Of a stretch of DNA of 64,000 bases, positions 1 to 43,924 are shown in pieces. The notes beneath the pieces are model-generated. The model had not been told where the DNA came from, made no database searches, and saw only the letters and a program-made list of their open reading frames with translations. The stretch spans positions 49,997,250-50,061,249 of the forward strand of contig JAPXFY010000016.1 in NCBI GenBank assembly GCA_030674185.1, read 5' to 3'. How positions within the stretch are numbered: the stretch's first letter is position 1; each line of letters opens with the position of its first letter. The stretch is from Monoplex corrugatus. Its lineage: Eukaryota > Mollusca > Gastropoda > Littorinimorpha > Ranellidae. The position numbers and the translations under genes are program-made.

Positions 1-1
1 T

Positions 2-18678
<18,677 letters not shown>

Positions 18679-20180
18679 TGATTTCTTGCATGTAAAGCGA
18701 ACAAAATTCTGGGTGGGCCACAAGACTGATAGAAAGTGACTCCTGTTTGAACTGTATGTGTATCATGAAAGTGCTTGTTGCTATGTACAATGTTGTTCTT
18801 TAGTCAACTCATATATAACAGATTGCTCTTGCAGCTGTGCTAACTCTGTCTATAAATAAGTTTATATGATTGTTTGACTTATTCGTTTATTTACCTCTGT
18901 TTACTTGGGGTTTTTTGTTGTTGTTGCTGTGTTTTGTTTTTGGGGGTGGGATAGGGGGATAGTTGATGCTTTGCATGATGTTATGAATTGAAATGATCAA
19001 TTAAAAAGACATTTAAAGAAACCTTGTTTAAATGTGTATGTATGTGTGTGTGTGTTGGTGTGTAGAAAAACTAAGAAAAAATGTCTGTCTGTCTGTCTGT
19101 CTGCCTGCCTGCCTGCCTGCCTGTCTGCTCGCCTCAGCCTGCTTTCAGTCAGCTAATATGTGGAAAAAGTTTGTGTGTCGCCTGTGTGTCTGCTTGTCTC
19201 ACCCTATATTTGGTCAGCCAAGAACATGAGGACATCACTATGGTTTAAGTTGGATAAGTTGTCCACAAATCTTTAAATTGTGTGAGGGTGATGTGGTAGA
19301 GACAACTTCTCTATTGGCCAACATCATGTGGCAGTGTCCATCTCCTCTCCTTCAATGCTTTACCTTTCCCAAGTTGAAAAGGGGCAGAGAAACTTTTTTA
19401 ATTTTTTCACATTTAAACAGTGGAAGGTGGAGAGGGTTACAAAGTGTATTTTAGTTTTGTGTTACAGCAAAGGAATAGTATAAAATGGCAAGAATACAAA
19501 AATATGTGGGTTTTGTGATGGCAATGCAGTTGGACGATTTTCACTTGCGTTTATTCGGTAACCAACAGAAGTTTCTTTCACAAAAGTATCTGTGTTAAAT
19601 CAATCTTTTCAATGTGGAACTTCATATTTGGATGGGGAAAATCATCAAAATTAGGAAAACTGTCAAATTCTCTGAGGATTGTATTACTGCATTCTGAACA
19701 TTTGAGTATCCTATAATGAGGTAATTTCACATGTAGACTCTGCTTCTTTCTGTTGGACTGTTAAATTTTTTTTTTCAGCTGGATATTACATGTTGATTCC
19801 GTCATATTTTCGTTTAATGCCAGTAATATTGGTAGTTATTGGTCATGCCCCAATTGGGGTTAAAGGATCTACTATTGTATCAATAAGTAATTAAACATTG
19901 AACATTGTGTGTGCAGGGGAAAGACTTCATGCTAAAGAACATGTATTATGATGTAATAGAACTCACAACAGTAGAACACTGATTATCTTATGATGTGAAT
20001 CGATAAATGCTCAAACAACAGTGGAATAGTATGACAAATTTGTTGTGAGAAAATTCACGTGATAAGTTACAACATTCAAACAGAAATATACGTTCGCGAC
20101 CACACACGACAGCAAACACGATGTGAATTTATCACATAAGGTTGAGAAGTAAAGGGAAATAATCCGTGGTTAGCAGAAAC
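18679..20180. other. SPATA5L1 3' UTR and SPATA5L1-FAM174 intergenic region
   Basis: ATTAAA at about 19000-19005 is a possible SPATA5L1 polyadenylation signal 320 bp after the stop. A CTGT/CTGC tetranucleotide run lies at 19080-19126. Otherwise AT-rich sequence with no recognisable gene. Confidence 0.5.
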
Positions 20181-20381
20181 TATTTTTCTACTCAAATGTA
20201 CACCGAGACCGATCGTTTCAACTTCCGCAGCGACTGACGTGGGGGCATGTGATGTGACAAGGAACGAAATTATCTCCGTTCATTCAGCAGCTTGCGTCGT
20301 GTTTTACAGCTCTATAGCTTTGTGAGAAAAAGTATGGTGTTTTTATGATCATAACTTAGTGAAAACTAGCTTGCATGTACA
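20180..20381 (+). promoter_or_regulatory. FAM174 promoter and 5' UTR
   Basis: The 200 bp before the ATG contain more CpG than the surroundings (CGACTGACGTGG, GCTTGCGTCGTG). TGACGTGG at 20235-20242 matches the CRE/ATF6-type consensus. The only TATA-like motif is CTATAG near 20310, which is weak. The transcription start cannot be placed. Confidence 0.4.
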
Positions 20382-33714
<13,333 letters not shown>

Positions 33715-33739
33715 TGAACAGATTCATCATGTTTATTGA

Positions 33740-33750
33740 CAATGGTAAGG
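33740..33750 (+). promoter_or_regulatory. Candidate splice donor in the FAM174 3' UTR
   Basis: CAATG|GTAAGG lies 30 bp after the FAM174 stop codon and is a strong donor. At that distance an exon junction would not be expected to trigger nonsense-mediated decay. Possible acceptors: TTTTTCAG|GATTC at 33992 and TTCAAACAG|GTGCC at 37522. Confidence 0.4.
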
Positions 33751-33783
33751 TTCTGTTGATTGATTAGTTTGATTTTTCCCTTA

Positions 33784-33952
33784 TTAACCCTTTGACTCCT
33801 GCACCCTGTCCACCAGCATCCTGCATTGCTATGCTAGCAAAGCAAAACCTTAACCCTTTGACTTCCTCAGGAAGCTGGTGGGTAGGGTGAGGGAGTCAAA
33901 GGGTTAAGTTTTTGCAGTTGGTGGATAGGGTGCGGGAGTCAAAGGGTTAATT
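33784..33952. mobile_element. P-MITE copy 10
   Basis: Both outer ends are intact: TTAA-CCCTTTGACTCC and GGAGTCAAAGGG-TTAA. The left inner arm is shortened (CTTTGACTTCCTCAGGAAGC). Confidence 0.92.
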
Positions 33953-34199
33953 GCATTACTTGCTTTCTTGTGCCTTTTTGTTCTTTTTCAGGATTCTTCT
34001 CAGTCATTCAAACAATATATAAGTGAAAAGGTGAAAATTCCAGGCAATATTTAACACTTGATTGACATGTGGGAGCTTCATGTTTGTGAAATCAAACTTT
34101 GACTAATTTCTCCTCATACAAAGCCCAGTTTCATGGATTTTATGGTATCCAGTGAGAAGTCATATGTCCTGTAAAATGGTTGATTAACTTCACCAGATG

Positions 34200-34600
34200 A
34201 TGGAAAAGGTCAAGCCTTCATCCTGACTGGCTCAATGAACCTGCTTCAAAAGATGCAAAATGGAACAGGAACCCCAAACTGACACAAAGCAATGAGCAGA
34301 ATTGTTCTATAAAAACTCATGTTGATCTACACTGGAGTTAAGGGAAATGAACATGCCAACAAAATTGCAGGTAACGCCACTACTATTAAAATTCTGTGTC
34401 TTGGAAAGTTCAAATTCCTGATACACTTCAAATTATGGCTTCGCAGACAAACTGTGAGTCGTCATACCATTGATGTGGCAGAAAGTCTACTACGAGATGA
34501 AAGGAAAAACAGCCATCATCAGTCAGACAAACATTGGTACCATCTCAAAAGTAACCCTGTGCAGAGTCCTATACTATATAGTATGGAACAGAAATGCTTT
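34200..34600 (+). pseudogene. LINE RNase H C-terminus remnant
   Basis: GVKGNEHANKIAGNAT corresponds to the GNE-AD motif of LINE RNase H domains; a degraded C-terminal tail follows. Same type as the remnants at 13390 and 30770. Confidence 0.55.
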
Positions 34601-34679
34601 GGCTTTTTCCTGAAACAGAGGTAAAAGAAGTGCAAAGATCTAGAAAAGATAGCTGGAGAATGATGAAAGTTTGTCACTT

Positions 34680-35060
34680 TGTTCGTTTGTTTGTTCATGA
34701 TTTGTTTGTTGTGTGTTGTCTGTATGTCTTCAAGTTTGTCAAAGGTTGTCATAGTATTTCTCTGCTTGTTGTTTTGTTGTGTTTTTTGGTTTGGTTTTGT
34801 TTTTGTTTTTTGTCTTTGTGGGTTGCTATGTGTGTGTGTGTACATGTATGTGTGTTTTCTGTTTTTTTTTATTGTTTTTGTTTTGTTTGTTTGTTTTGTT
34901 ACTTGTGTGATTCATTGTATTGTTTCCTGGTGTCATGATGTCTGGGTATGTGTGTGTATGTGTATGTTTATTGTTATTCGTTGCTTCTTATTTACTTTTG
35001 TCTATTTATCTGCCTGTTTGTTTGTTTGTTTTTTACCTTGGAGATGGACAACAGACTGGA
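34680..35060. other. T/G-rich low-complexity tract
   Basis: Strings of TTTG and TGTG with hydrophobic open frames (F/V/C-rich) that are compositional artefacts. Confidence 0.7.
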
Positions 35061-35279
35061 AGAAGTATGATCGATAAAAGGAGACAGCATTTTGATCCTG
35101 TTGATAAACAGTAGAGTCTATGTGTTGCAATGACCGAGGGACTTTTTCTGACACAAGACAAGTGGTTGGTTATATTTTTGTTTTTTTTTTTGTGGCTGGT
35201 TGTATTTTCATAATTTTTTTTTCAAGATGAGATGCACATGTTCTTATGGTGTAACTGATAATGTGACAGACTGATACAA

Positions 35280-35760
35280 ATATTAGTATAAGTTACAAAA
35301 TCCATTTGCTAGGTAGGACCTCAGGACCTGGCCAGCTTATGGATTTGTTCGTAGGCTTACGGCTTGTGCCATGATCATGTGATGTGTAGAAGTAATTTTA
35401 GGTAATTTAGGCCAGTTTTAACTTTTATATATGTTCTAGTGTATTCAGTTGTGTTTATACCTTTGTGTTCAGTTTTTTTTTAAAACCCATTGATGATGAA
35501 TTGGATGGAATGATCAACATCAGTGGCTTATCTTTAGATTGTGTGTGCAAATGCATTGAAATGTGTACTTACTTGTAATTTTACTTTCAAAGTTATTTTT
35601 CTTTTCAGGTTCAGCGAGGTGTTGTGTGTATTTTGAGATAGTTGTGTGTATTTTGAGATAATTGTATGCATTCTGAGATAATTGTATGTATTTTGAGATA
35701 GTCGTGTGTATTTTGAGAGTTTCTTACTACTGCTACTAGCCCTGATATGATGTGATTGTG
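35280..35760 (+). repeat. Family D copy, 3' half
   Basis: GGTAGGACCTCAGGACC at the left also occurs at 38070. AGTAATTTTAGGTAATTTAGG and TAGCCCTGATATGA match family D. A GTGTATTTTGAGATAGTTGT unit is repeated four times at 35625-35720. Confidence 0.55.
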
Positions 35761-36096
35761 TGTGTTTGTGTGTGTGTTTATTTGTGTTGTGTGTGTTTAT
35801 GTGTGTGTGCGTGCGTGCGTGTGTGTGTGTGTGTGTGTTTGTGTGTGTGCAACAAGCGCACTTCAAAGCAAGCAGTTTTGGATGATTGAATTTGACACTT
35901 CAGACATGAAAAATACTAATAAATTTTTTTGCCAAGAGGAAAGATAATGAAAATCAATCTTGGTTGTGAATCAGTCGTATGAATATTCATTGCGTGGATT
36001 CTTTATCTCGCTTTCCATCTGTGACCCTTGAAGGGTATGAGTTTTCCGTCCATGTACAAACGTGTACACTCTTTCTTTTACATGAAGCTAAGAGAA

Positions 36097-36339
36097 GACT
36101 GTGAAAGCAAGGACAGATGGAGGCAACCTCACCTGTCATTACTATAGTTATCAGTCAGATCTGATTTAGTCACCCATGACTGTGAAAGCAACGACAAATG
36201 GAGGCACCCTCACCTGTCATAATTACAGTTATCAGTCAGATCTGATTTAGTCACCCATGACTGTGAAAGCAACAGCAAATGGAGGCACCCTCACCCGTCA
36301 TTACTACAGTTATCGGTCAGATCTGATTTAGTCACCCGT
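36097..36339. repeat. 81-bp tandem repeat, three copies
   Basis: Units start at 36097, 36178 and 36259, each beginning GACTGTGAAAGCAA and ending GATTTAGTCACCC. They differ at only a few bases, so the duplication is fairly recent. Confidence 0.92.
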
Positions 36340-36356
36340 AACAGGATAAAAGACTG

Positions 36357-36550
36357 TTAACCCTTTGACTCCCACATCCTGTCCATCAGCATCCTGCACT
36401 CTCAACCATGCTGGCAGAGCAAAGATTTTACCCGTTGATTCCATCTCCCTATCTGCCAGCTTCCTGCGGGAAGCTGGTGGATAGGGTGAGGGAGTCAAAG
36501 GGTTCAGTTTTTGCAGCTGGTGGATAGAGTTCGGGAGTCAGAGGGTTAAG
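36357..36550. mobile_element. P-MITE copy 11
   Basis: TTAACCCTTTGACTCCCACA at the left; GGGAGTCAGAGGG-TTAA at the right. The centre CTTCCTGCGGGAAGC is nearly palindromic. Confidence 0.9.
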
Positions 36551-36639
36551 GTCAGAGTACTGGTTGTGGTGTTTTTTTCTTTCAGTGGACATGTCAGTAA
36601 GACTAAGAAGTAAGAGTGTAAATTCACAGGAGAGTAGTC

Positions 36640-36830
36640 AAGCATGTGGAAGTTAAGCGGGTGAATGCCGGACTGTACCTTATCACCTCCACCTGGTGGA
36701 TAAAGGGTGGAGATTGTTCCAATCTCTCATGTCAACATGTACGCAGACCTGCCTCAGTGCCTGTGCCCAAACCTTTTTGTATGCATAGGCATGCGGAATA
36801 TCGGATACACACAGTATAGACCATAGGATT
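36640..36830 (+). mobile_element. SINE-E copy
   Basis: GGTGGATAAAGGGTGGAGAT, CATGTACGCAGACCTGCCTC, GCATAGGCATGCGGAATATC: reverse complement of the blocks at 50400-50480. Confidence 0.6.
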
Positions 36831-36929
36831 GCTCAGAACTCCTAGTGTCCTGTTTTCATGCCTTCCACGCTTTTTTTTTTTTCTTTTAAAGGAGGTTCTA
36901 ACAAACAGGATACAAGTATAATTGTTTGC

Positions 36930-36930
36930 T

Positions 36931-36962
<32 letters not shown>

Positions 36963-36975
36963 TGTGTGTGTGTGT

Positions 36976-37010
<35 letters not shown>

Positions 37011-37134
37011 TGAGTGTGTGTGCGTGTGTGTTGTGCGTGTGTGTGTGCGTGTGTGTGTAAGCGTGTGTGTGTGTGTGCGCGTGTGTGTGTGTGTGTATGT
37101 GTGTGTGTTTGCATGTGCGTGTGTGTATTTGTGT

Positions 37135-37199
<65 letters not shown>

Positions 37200-37255
37200 C
37201 ACGTGTATGTATATGCCTATGTGTGTGTGCACAGTTGTGCATGTGTGTGTACGTG

Positions 37256-37310
<55 letters not shown>
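36930..37310. repeat. (GT)n microsatellite, largest in the window
   Basis: About 380 bp of GT with GA, GC and CAT interruptions, including two uninterrupted runs of about 55 bp. Confidence 0.95.
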
Positions 37311-37407
37311 ATTGGGGTATATGTTTGTGTATATGTGTGTGTGGAAGGGTAATAATTAATTTGTTTGTAAACATTATTCATTGTAGAATATGAATAAATT
37401 GATTTGT

Positions 37408-37460
37408 GTTGTGTGTGTGTGTGTGTGTGTGTGTGCGTACATGTGCATGCCTGGATGTGT

Positions 37461-37505
<45 letters not shown>
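37408..37505. repeat. (GT)n microsatellite
   Basis: Two GT runs separated by a short CG-containing spacer; ends 16 bp before a possible acceptor. Confidence 0.95.
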
Positions 37506-37510
<5 letters not shown>

Positions 37511-37521
37511 GCATTCAAACA

Positions 37522-37710
37522 GGTGCCTGGACAGAGACGATACCACAGACAAGCACAAGTTTTTCTTTTTCATTTGGCTTCTCAGACCAACCAGCTGCTG
37601 CTTGCCATGCGAGCATTGTGCAAAAACCCTTGTGCCTGCAGCGTATGATTTGGATCATCTTGTTTTTGCACCATCGTCAATAAAGCTATCAAGAGTTACA
37701 GACAGAACAT
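37522..37710 (+). other. Candidate terminal exon with AATAAA
   Basis: Acceptor-like TTCAAACAG precedes 37522 and AATAAA lies at 37679-37684. The first 45 bp recur at 37977-38022. It could be the 3' UTR exon of FAM174 or a transposon fragment; the open frame (LDRDDTTDKHKFFF) matches no family I recognise. Confidence 0.3.
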
Positions 37711-37874
37711 CTTAGACAAAACCAGCACCAAATACAGTTCAGTATTACTTTTGAGTCGATAGCTGTAGGAGACTTCTGTTCAGATCCCTTCAGTTTAACC
37801 TGGTTTGCCTGGCAATACAAATATGCTTGCATGCATGTTGTGTGTGTGTATTAGCACATGCATATACACAGACA

Positions 37875-37975
37875 AACAGGCAGGCAGGCAGACATAGACA
37901 GGCAGGCAGACAGGCAGACACATAGAGAGACAGACAGACAAACAGGCAGGCAGACAGACAGGCTGGCAGGCAGAT
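37875..37975. repeat. (CAGG/CAGA)n tetranucleotide tract
   Basis: Irregular GGCA, GACA and AGAC repeats just before the second copy of the 45-bp block. Confidence 0.8.
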
Positions 37976-38312
37976 AGGTTCCTGGACAGAGACGATTCCA
38001 CAGACAAACGCAAGTTTTTCTTCAGTAATGTAAACAGAAAGTAATGTATTCCTTTGAACACTTTCACCTAGGTAGGACCTCAAGACCTTGCCAGTGTATA
38101 GGGCTTATGTACAGGCTTATGGGTTATGCCATGATCAGGTCCGGTTCTTCTTCAGCATAGGGCATCTGGGCATTTGGAATTTATTCCGAGCGCAGAGACT
38201 CTGTCCTGAAAAACGGAAACAGGAGTACAATTCATCACGAGTATTTCAGCGCAAGAAGATTTTATTATGAGTTGCAAAATATCCGATTGAAAAGATATTA
38301 AACTAAGACTGT

Positions 38313-38504
38313 CTTAACCCTTTGACTCCCTCACCCTGTTCATCAGCATCCTTCATTGTCAACCATGATAGCAAAGTAAAAACTTAACCCTTTCTCTCCC
38401 CCACCCTTTCCACCAGTTTCCTGCAGGAAGCTGGTGGATAGGGTGAGGGGGTGAAAGGGTTAAGTTTTCGCAGCTTATGGACAGGCTGGGGAGTGAAAGG
38501 GTCA
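38313..38504. mobile_element. P-MITE copy 12
   Basis: CTTAACCCTTTGACTCCCTC at the left, CTGCAGGAAGCTGGTGGATA at the centre. The right arm has diverged to GAGTGAAAGGGTCAA. Confidence 0.88.
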
Positions 38505-39900
38505 AATTGAAATGGAAACATAATATGTCCTTACGTTGTATATTTCTGCTTACATTTACTTATAACCCAATGGGGAAAAAATCATGATAAAGAGTGTTGT
38601 GTATATTTGAGTTACATATTTATACTTTAAGTTATTGATTTTCTTCTGAGAAAAGAACTTCATGATTTTTGTTTGTAACTGTAGTACTTGTTTCTATTTT
38701 TGTTTGTGAAAGGAGTGCAAATTAATCTGTTTAATCAGTGTTATCAAATGTATGCTTCTTTTTGCCGGTAATTTGATTTATATGTAATGATATATTCAGA
38801 CTAAGTTAATATTCATGTATTGTCATTGCATTGATCATTGAAAATCATCCCAGCATATCTATGATTTTCACATAAATTCATATAAATTTCATAATTACCA
38901 TTCAGAGTTTTATTTCTGTCCCTTTGTTTTGTTTGTTTATCTTCTAAATGGATGACTGTCCATACCGAAATATTTTGTAGGTTGCTGCAAAGAGAAGATG
39001 GATATTAATATTTTTTGGTCAGCCAGTGTATTTAGCTTTAAGCCAAGATGATTTTCTTTGCCAGTGGGTTTGATTAAAAAAAAATTTTTAAAGGAATACT
39101 GCTAATCCTCTTCAACAATTTGGAAATAATTGGATGTATATCCTCGTCCCCTACCCCACCCCTCCAAAAAAGATCAGTGTATCTCCCTGAATTATCTGTG
39201 GGGTTTGTTTTTTTGTGGTTTTTTTTCCTTTCTTTTCTTGTTTTTTTTTTTTTGTGGGTGGTCATGAGTAAGGATTGTGCATAGGTCTATGTTTTTTTCT
39301 TGTACATATGTATGAAAAATCTGCATCATCTCTGTGAACATAATTGGGTGAATTTCCTTGTTAAAAGAAATCGTTCATCAATGTATTTTCCTGATTTATC
39401 AGTGTGCATGCTTTGTGTGTGTTCGAAATAGTGCATGGCTGTATGAATCTGTTATCTACGTGTTACACAAGTTTGTGGCATCCTAAGATTTTGCATGAAT
39501 GTGCCCCCACCATGTATCTCTGTTATGTTTCTGAAGTATCTTTGCATTTTTTTTTTTAATCTTTATTTTTGGAATTTGTTTGGAGGTTATTGCTTTGTTG
39601 GTGTCAGTGGGGTGGTTGTGGAGGCTTTATTCTTGCCTGTCAGGTTGTTTCATATTTGCTGTGTTTTGTGACTGTGTCCTTTCATATTTTTTTTTGTTTC
39701 TGTGTTCAAATCTGCAACCTGGAGACCACAGAGTTTTCCTAGCGCTGACTATATTCTATAAAATCCTGTTCTACGTATGTTGACGAGTTTTAGTCTCCAT
39801 TGAGACAGATCTCAGTTGTGTCCAAACAAGAGTTAGATATCAGTACAGGATTTAGTATGTATGAAAATTTTGTGTCTGTGTTTTGTTGTTGTTGTTTTTT
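38505..39900. other. No gene recognised; AT-rich, possible UTR
   Basis: AT-rich sequence with T homopolymers and low repeat content compared with the surroundings. Could be unique intergenic DNA or a long 3' UTR. No conserved frame. Confidence 0.4.
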
Positions 39901-39929
39901 TAATTATTTTCATTTATTTAGATTATTGC

Positions 39930-40195
39930 ATTTTGGAAGGGGTTTTTTTTGGGGGGGCTTATCTTTTCCCTCATCATTTGCTGAGCCACCTTGATGGTCA
40001 GAGAAGCTGGGACAGTTCTTACAGTGCAGTGATGAGGAGGACGATAAACAAGCTATGGAAGTCTGTCTAGGATTGAGACTGCATGACAGGACTGTACTCT
40101 ACGCTTTCTATCATAATGTATCCAAGCATCGATTTTGTTGAAAAGTCTGGTTGTGTGTAGGGCACAATGAGTCCGAATGAGTTTGGAGACCAGTG
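39930..40195 (-). mobile_element. SINE-A copy, head truncated
   Basis: GCCACCTTGATGGTCAGAGA, AGGATTGAGACTGCATGACA, TGTACTCTACGCTTTCTATC. Matches 47845-48110 in order. Confidence 0.65.
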
Positions 40196-40344
40196 CTATA
40201 GAAAAAGGATTTATGATAATGATGTATAAAACTATGCATGTTTTTGTTTATATGTTTGTCCCCGGATGGCTTTTTGTTCAAGATCTGGATTGTGTTAGAT
40301 TTGTCTCACTAATTTGCCATGGATTTCTCAGCTTTGATTCACGG

Positions 40345-40745
40345 GCTGGTCGGTTCTTTTGACAGAGCCCTTGTTCCAGTATCTGATATTTCAAGTTCAG
40401 TTCCAGCCTGCAGCATTAAAACTGACCTGTTTGCTGCTCATCTTGATGTCACCATCACTCTGGTGGTGTCATCTTAGTGTTTCATAGGACCTTCTCCCCG
40501 ATGTCACCATCACTCTGGTGGTGTCATCTTAGTGTTTCGTAGGACCTTCTCCCCGATGTCACCATCACTCTGGTGGTGTCATCTTAGTGTTTCATAGGAC
40601 CTTCTCCCCGATGTCACCATCACTCTGGTGGTGTCATCTTAGTGTTTCATAGGACCTTCTCCCCGATGTCACCATCACTCTGGTGGTGTCATCTTAGTGT
40701 TTCATAGGACCTTCTCCCCGATGTCACCATCACTCTGTAAAAACA
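40345..40745 (+). mobile_element. SINE-B with an internal 55-bp tandem expansion
   Basis: GGTCGGTTCTTTTGACAGAG and TTTCAAGTTCAGTTCCAGC form the 5' part. From 40445 a 55-bp unit starting GATGTCACCATCACTCTGGT repeats at 40500, 40555, 40610, 40665 and (partly) 40720, with only one visible base difference (CATAGG against CGTAGG). Confidence 0.85.
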
Positions 40746-41152
40746 GTTGTAACTGACAGGTATCTCAAAAGATCATATTCATGGACAAATTAAGATTTTT
40801 AGATTGTCACTGGCCTTGTTACTTTGGCCGGCCTGGTTTAATTATGCTGAAGGGGAAAGTAGAAGGAGTGTTGTGCAGACAACAAACTTAGAAACAGAGT
40901 GACAGTGACAGATTGCTTGTGAATGGTATGGCTATGTAGATAAAGGCTACCAGTTTCTAGGTCAGTGTTATCAGTGACCCTAAGTAAAATGGCAGAAGAA
41001 AAATAAAATCACTGTGCATTAGTAGGCCTATGTGTTTTGTGGCTGGCCAAAAATACTGTTTTTTATCATTTCATTAAATTACAGTCCTCTTGTGTGCTCA
41101 CAAACTTACTTGTAAATATCACAACCATCATCCGTGTATATTGGGAGGACAG

Positions 41153-41158
41153 AATAAA
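41153..41158 (+). terminator. Isolated AATAAA
   Basis: AGAATAAAGC context after 1 kb of non-coding sequence. A possible distal polyadenylation signal for a FAM174 3' UTR; no independent support. Confidence 0.2.
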
Positions 41159-41369
41159 GCTTGAAGTATGAGGTTTAAAGTTTGTTTTTATCTTGTATGC
41201 TATTGTTGTTTCAATCATTTCCAGCTAAATCCAGAAGACTGTATAACTGGTAACGATGCAGTCCTTTGCTCTGTGTATACTACTACTGTATTGACATCTT
41301 TATTGAAAGGAATTTTATTATCTAAACTTACAAATGTCCCTCCTAATGTCCAACTATTGAATTGGTTTT

Positions 41370-41700
41370 TACAGTCCTGCTCAAATTTGTGGACTCAAGA
41401 TCAGATATCTCGAGTTCAATCCCCACCCGCAACATTAAAAACTTACCTGTTTTCTGCAACCTTTATTAATGTTATCATCATTCTGGTGGTATCAGCTTAG
41501 TATCTGCTTTGTGTTTCATACGTCCCTTTTCTCTTTCTCCCCATTCCAAGACCTTCAAGGCCTGCCAGTGCAAGAGGGATTGGTGCAGGCTCAAGTTGTC
41601 TGCTAGATAATTGCTGGCAGATTTGGTTGAAGTGCATATGGAATTTGCTGAGTGCAATGAACCATTCTTGCACAGACCCCAGCTCCAGTTTGTTATTATT
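41370..41700 (+). mobile_element. SINE-B copy, most complete
   Basis: TATCTCGAGTTCAATCCCC (tRNA-like box B), GCAACATTAAAAACTTACC, TCATTCTGGTGGTATCAGC, CCAAGACCTTCAAGGCCTGC, TGCTGGCAGATTTGGTTGAA, AATGAACCATTCTTGCACAG. Confidence 0.75.
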
Positions 41701-42890
41701 CAGCCCAATCATATGGGTCCTGTTGTTTGTTTGCCTGTACGATTAATGGATGTTTATATCAAGTTTGAATTTAACAAGGCAGAATTCATGTGAGTGGTAT
41801 GTTTTGTTTCGAGTTTGACTTTTACAAGGAAAAAACTTGTTAATGTTTTTGTATGCCTTCAGTTACAAAAATCTATGTGATCTATAGATTTTTTGTTTCA
41901 AGTTTGAATTATACAATGCAAACTCAGTATGTTTGATATCTTCAGGTTCAAAATTCATGTGATTTTCTTGTGTTTCAAGTTTGAAGTTTACTTGGAAAAT
42001 CTTTTGTTTGTGTTTTTGATGCATTTAATTAACAAAATTCATCACTAGCAGCATGAAGACAATTTTTGGCTCATAGCATGATTGAAATTCTCGGCTAACA
42101 GCATGATTAACAGTCTTTGTTGGTTTACAGTGTTTGAGTATAATGAATTTTGTACTTGCTTTTGTGAAAGTATTTGTTTGTTGTTTCTTTGATGGGGATT
42201 CTATTATTTCTTTTCATTTGATGATTATGTTTTTTTTATACTTTTTTTTTTATCTGATATTAATTTTAGCTCTTTAAAAAGCCCAAGTGTATTTATTTCA
42301 GTGGTGTCTTCTGAAAATAAATTGATTGTTTAATGAACAATTATTTATGGAGGTAAACAAGCAGTAGTGCAAGCACAAGAATACAAAGAAATAAACTGTA
42401 CTGCAAATATAGTCAAGTACATTTTGTTTTTCGTTTTGTATCATTGTGTATTCTAACATATGATTTCCCATGTGTCTAGTGTTGTGTTTGAAAAAGTTGT
42501 CTTTGGAAGATCTTTTTAGACATGTTCCATTATGTGTCATCAGCACGACAACTCCCAACTGCTTCAATAAACCACTGAAATTTTGTGTTTGGGTGGGAAT
42601 ATTTTTGTCTTCTCCATTTTTTATCTACATAGATTTCCACTTCTGTTTTTTTTTTTTCTGTGGCAACTGATGTATCAGCAACCTAAAGCTTATGGGACAG
42701 CTCTGCCATTATCTTTATAATCTGTATGTATATATGTATACACTGTCTCAATGATTAAGAATAGACACTGTTAAAAATATTCATGTGTGTCATAAATGCG
42801 CACCATGTCCAGTTTTGTAATGTTCCAAAGTTTTAAGAACAGACTGTTTCCATTGTGTCACTGTTCCCATTGTGTCACTGTTGCTGCTGT
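41700..42890. other. No gene recognised
   Basis: AT-rich. The phrase TTTCAAGTTTGAA recurs four times between 41755 and 41990 (a loose internal repeat). Nothing else interpretable. Confidence 0.4.
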
Positions 42891-42894
42891 TGCA

Positions 42895-43330
42895 GCATTT
42901 AAATTCATGACTTCTCTTATCTTGTCTCATACTGATTATTATAACTCTGCTCGCTGGCTGCCTGCTTCTTCCAGCATATTCAGAACTCTGCAGCCCGTCT
43001 TACCCTTCGTAAAAAGAAGCATGATCATATCACCCCCTTGCTTCACCTTCTCCACTGGTTGCTTGTTTCTCAAAGAATTCGGTACAAAAATTAATGTATT
43101 AAGCTACAAGGGTATCAATAGTACTGCACATACTTATCTTTGTGACACCTCCGAATGTACACCCAGCCTCTTTGTTCTAATTCTGGCACTACTTGTTTAC
43201 AAATTCCTTGATTCATATGTTCCACAGTCTGTCACTGCTTTTTTGTCTGTGTTTGGATCATACCACTGGAATGAGTTTCCCCTGTGCATTCAACTGTCAC
43301 ATATTCTGTCTTTCTTCAGGTAGTCTAACT
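42895..43330 (+). pseudogene. CR1/L2-like LINE C-terminal remnant
   Basis: Across two frames it reads HTDYYNSA, LPASSIF-ILQ, KKKHDHITPLLH-LHWLLVSQRI and YKINVLSYKGINSTAHTYL, the order seen in the copy at 44837-45367. At least two frameshifts. Confidence 0.65.
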
Positions 43331-43924
43331 TGAAGGTAGACCTTTTGGTCCAGCAGTGAATTCTGTTTCAATGTGTCCAGCCTTTTATCCTACTCCCCAC
43401 CTTTCCTCCCCCTCCCGGTTTGTGTGTGTTTTGTACCTTCTATTTTTTTCATTGTGAGTGAATGTTTTGGTGAATGATGAAAGTTTGTGCTTTGGTTTGA
43501 TTTAGGGCCTATATATCAAGGTTTGGTGCTGCATAAAGGCATAATTATTATTCTTATTATTATCATGTAAGTATTAGAATTATTGTTGTTGTTGTCGTGG
43601 TGTCACGGTTTCCATTGTGACTGTTTCCATTGTGTCAGTCCTGTTGCCATTGTGTAACTTTTCCATTGTGTCAGTTTCCAGATTTCTTCCTGAGAATGAC
43701 ATTTAAAATCCTCGAAGATACAAAACAAGAAAAAAATCGTTTTTGGCTTGTGTATCTGTTTAATGCACAGTGAGACAAGTGAATTTAGAGAATAGCACTG
43801 TACAAGAATGATTTTTGATAATGATATTAATAATCATAACTTGTCTTGACAACCTTTTAGCCATAAGAAAACAGGTTCACAACAGAAACAATGTAACTTG
43901 AGTAGCTAGATGATACTGTAACAA

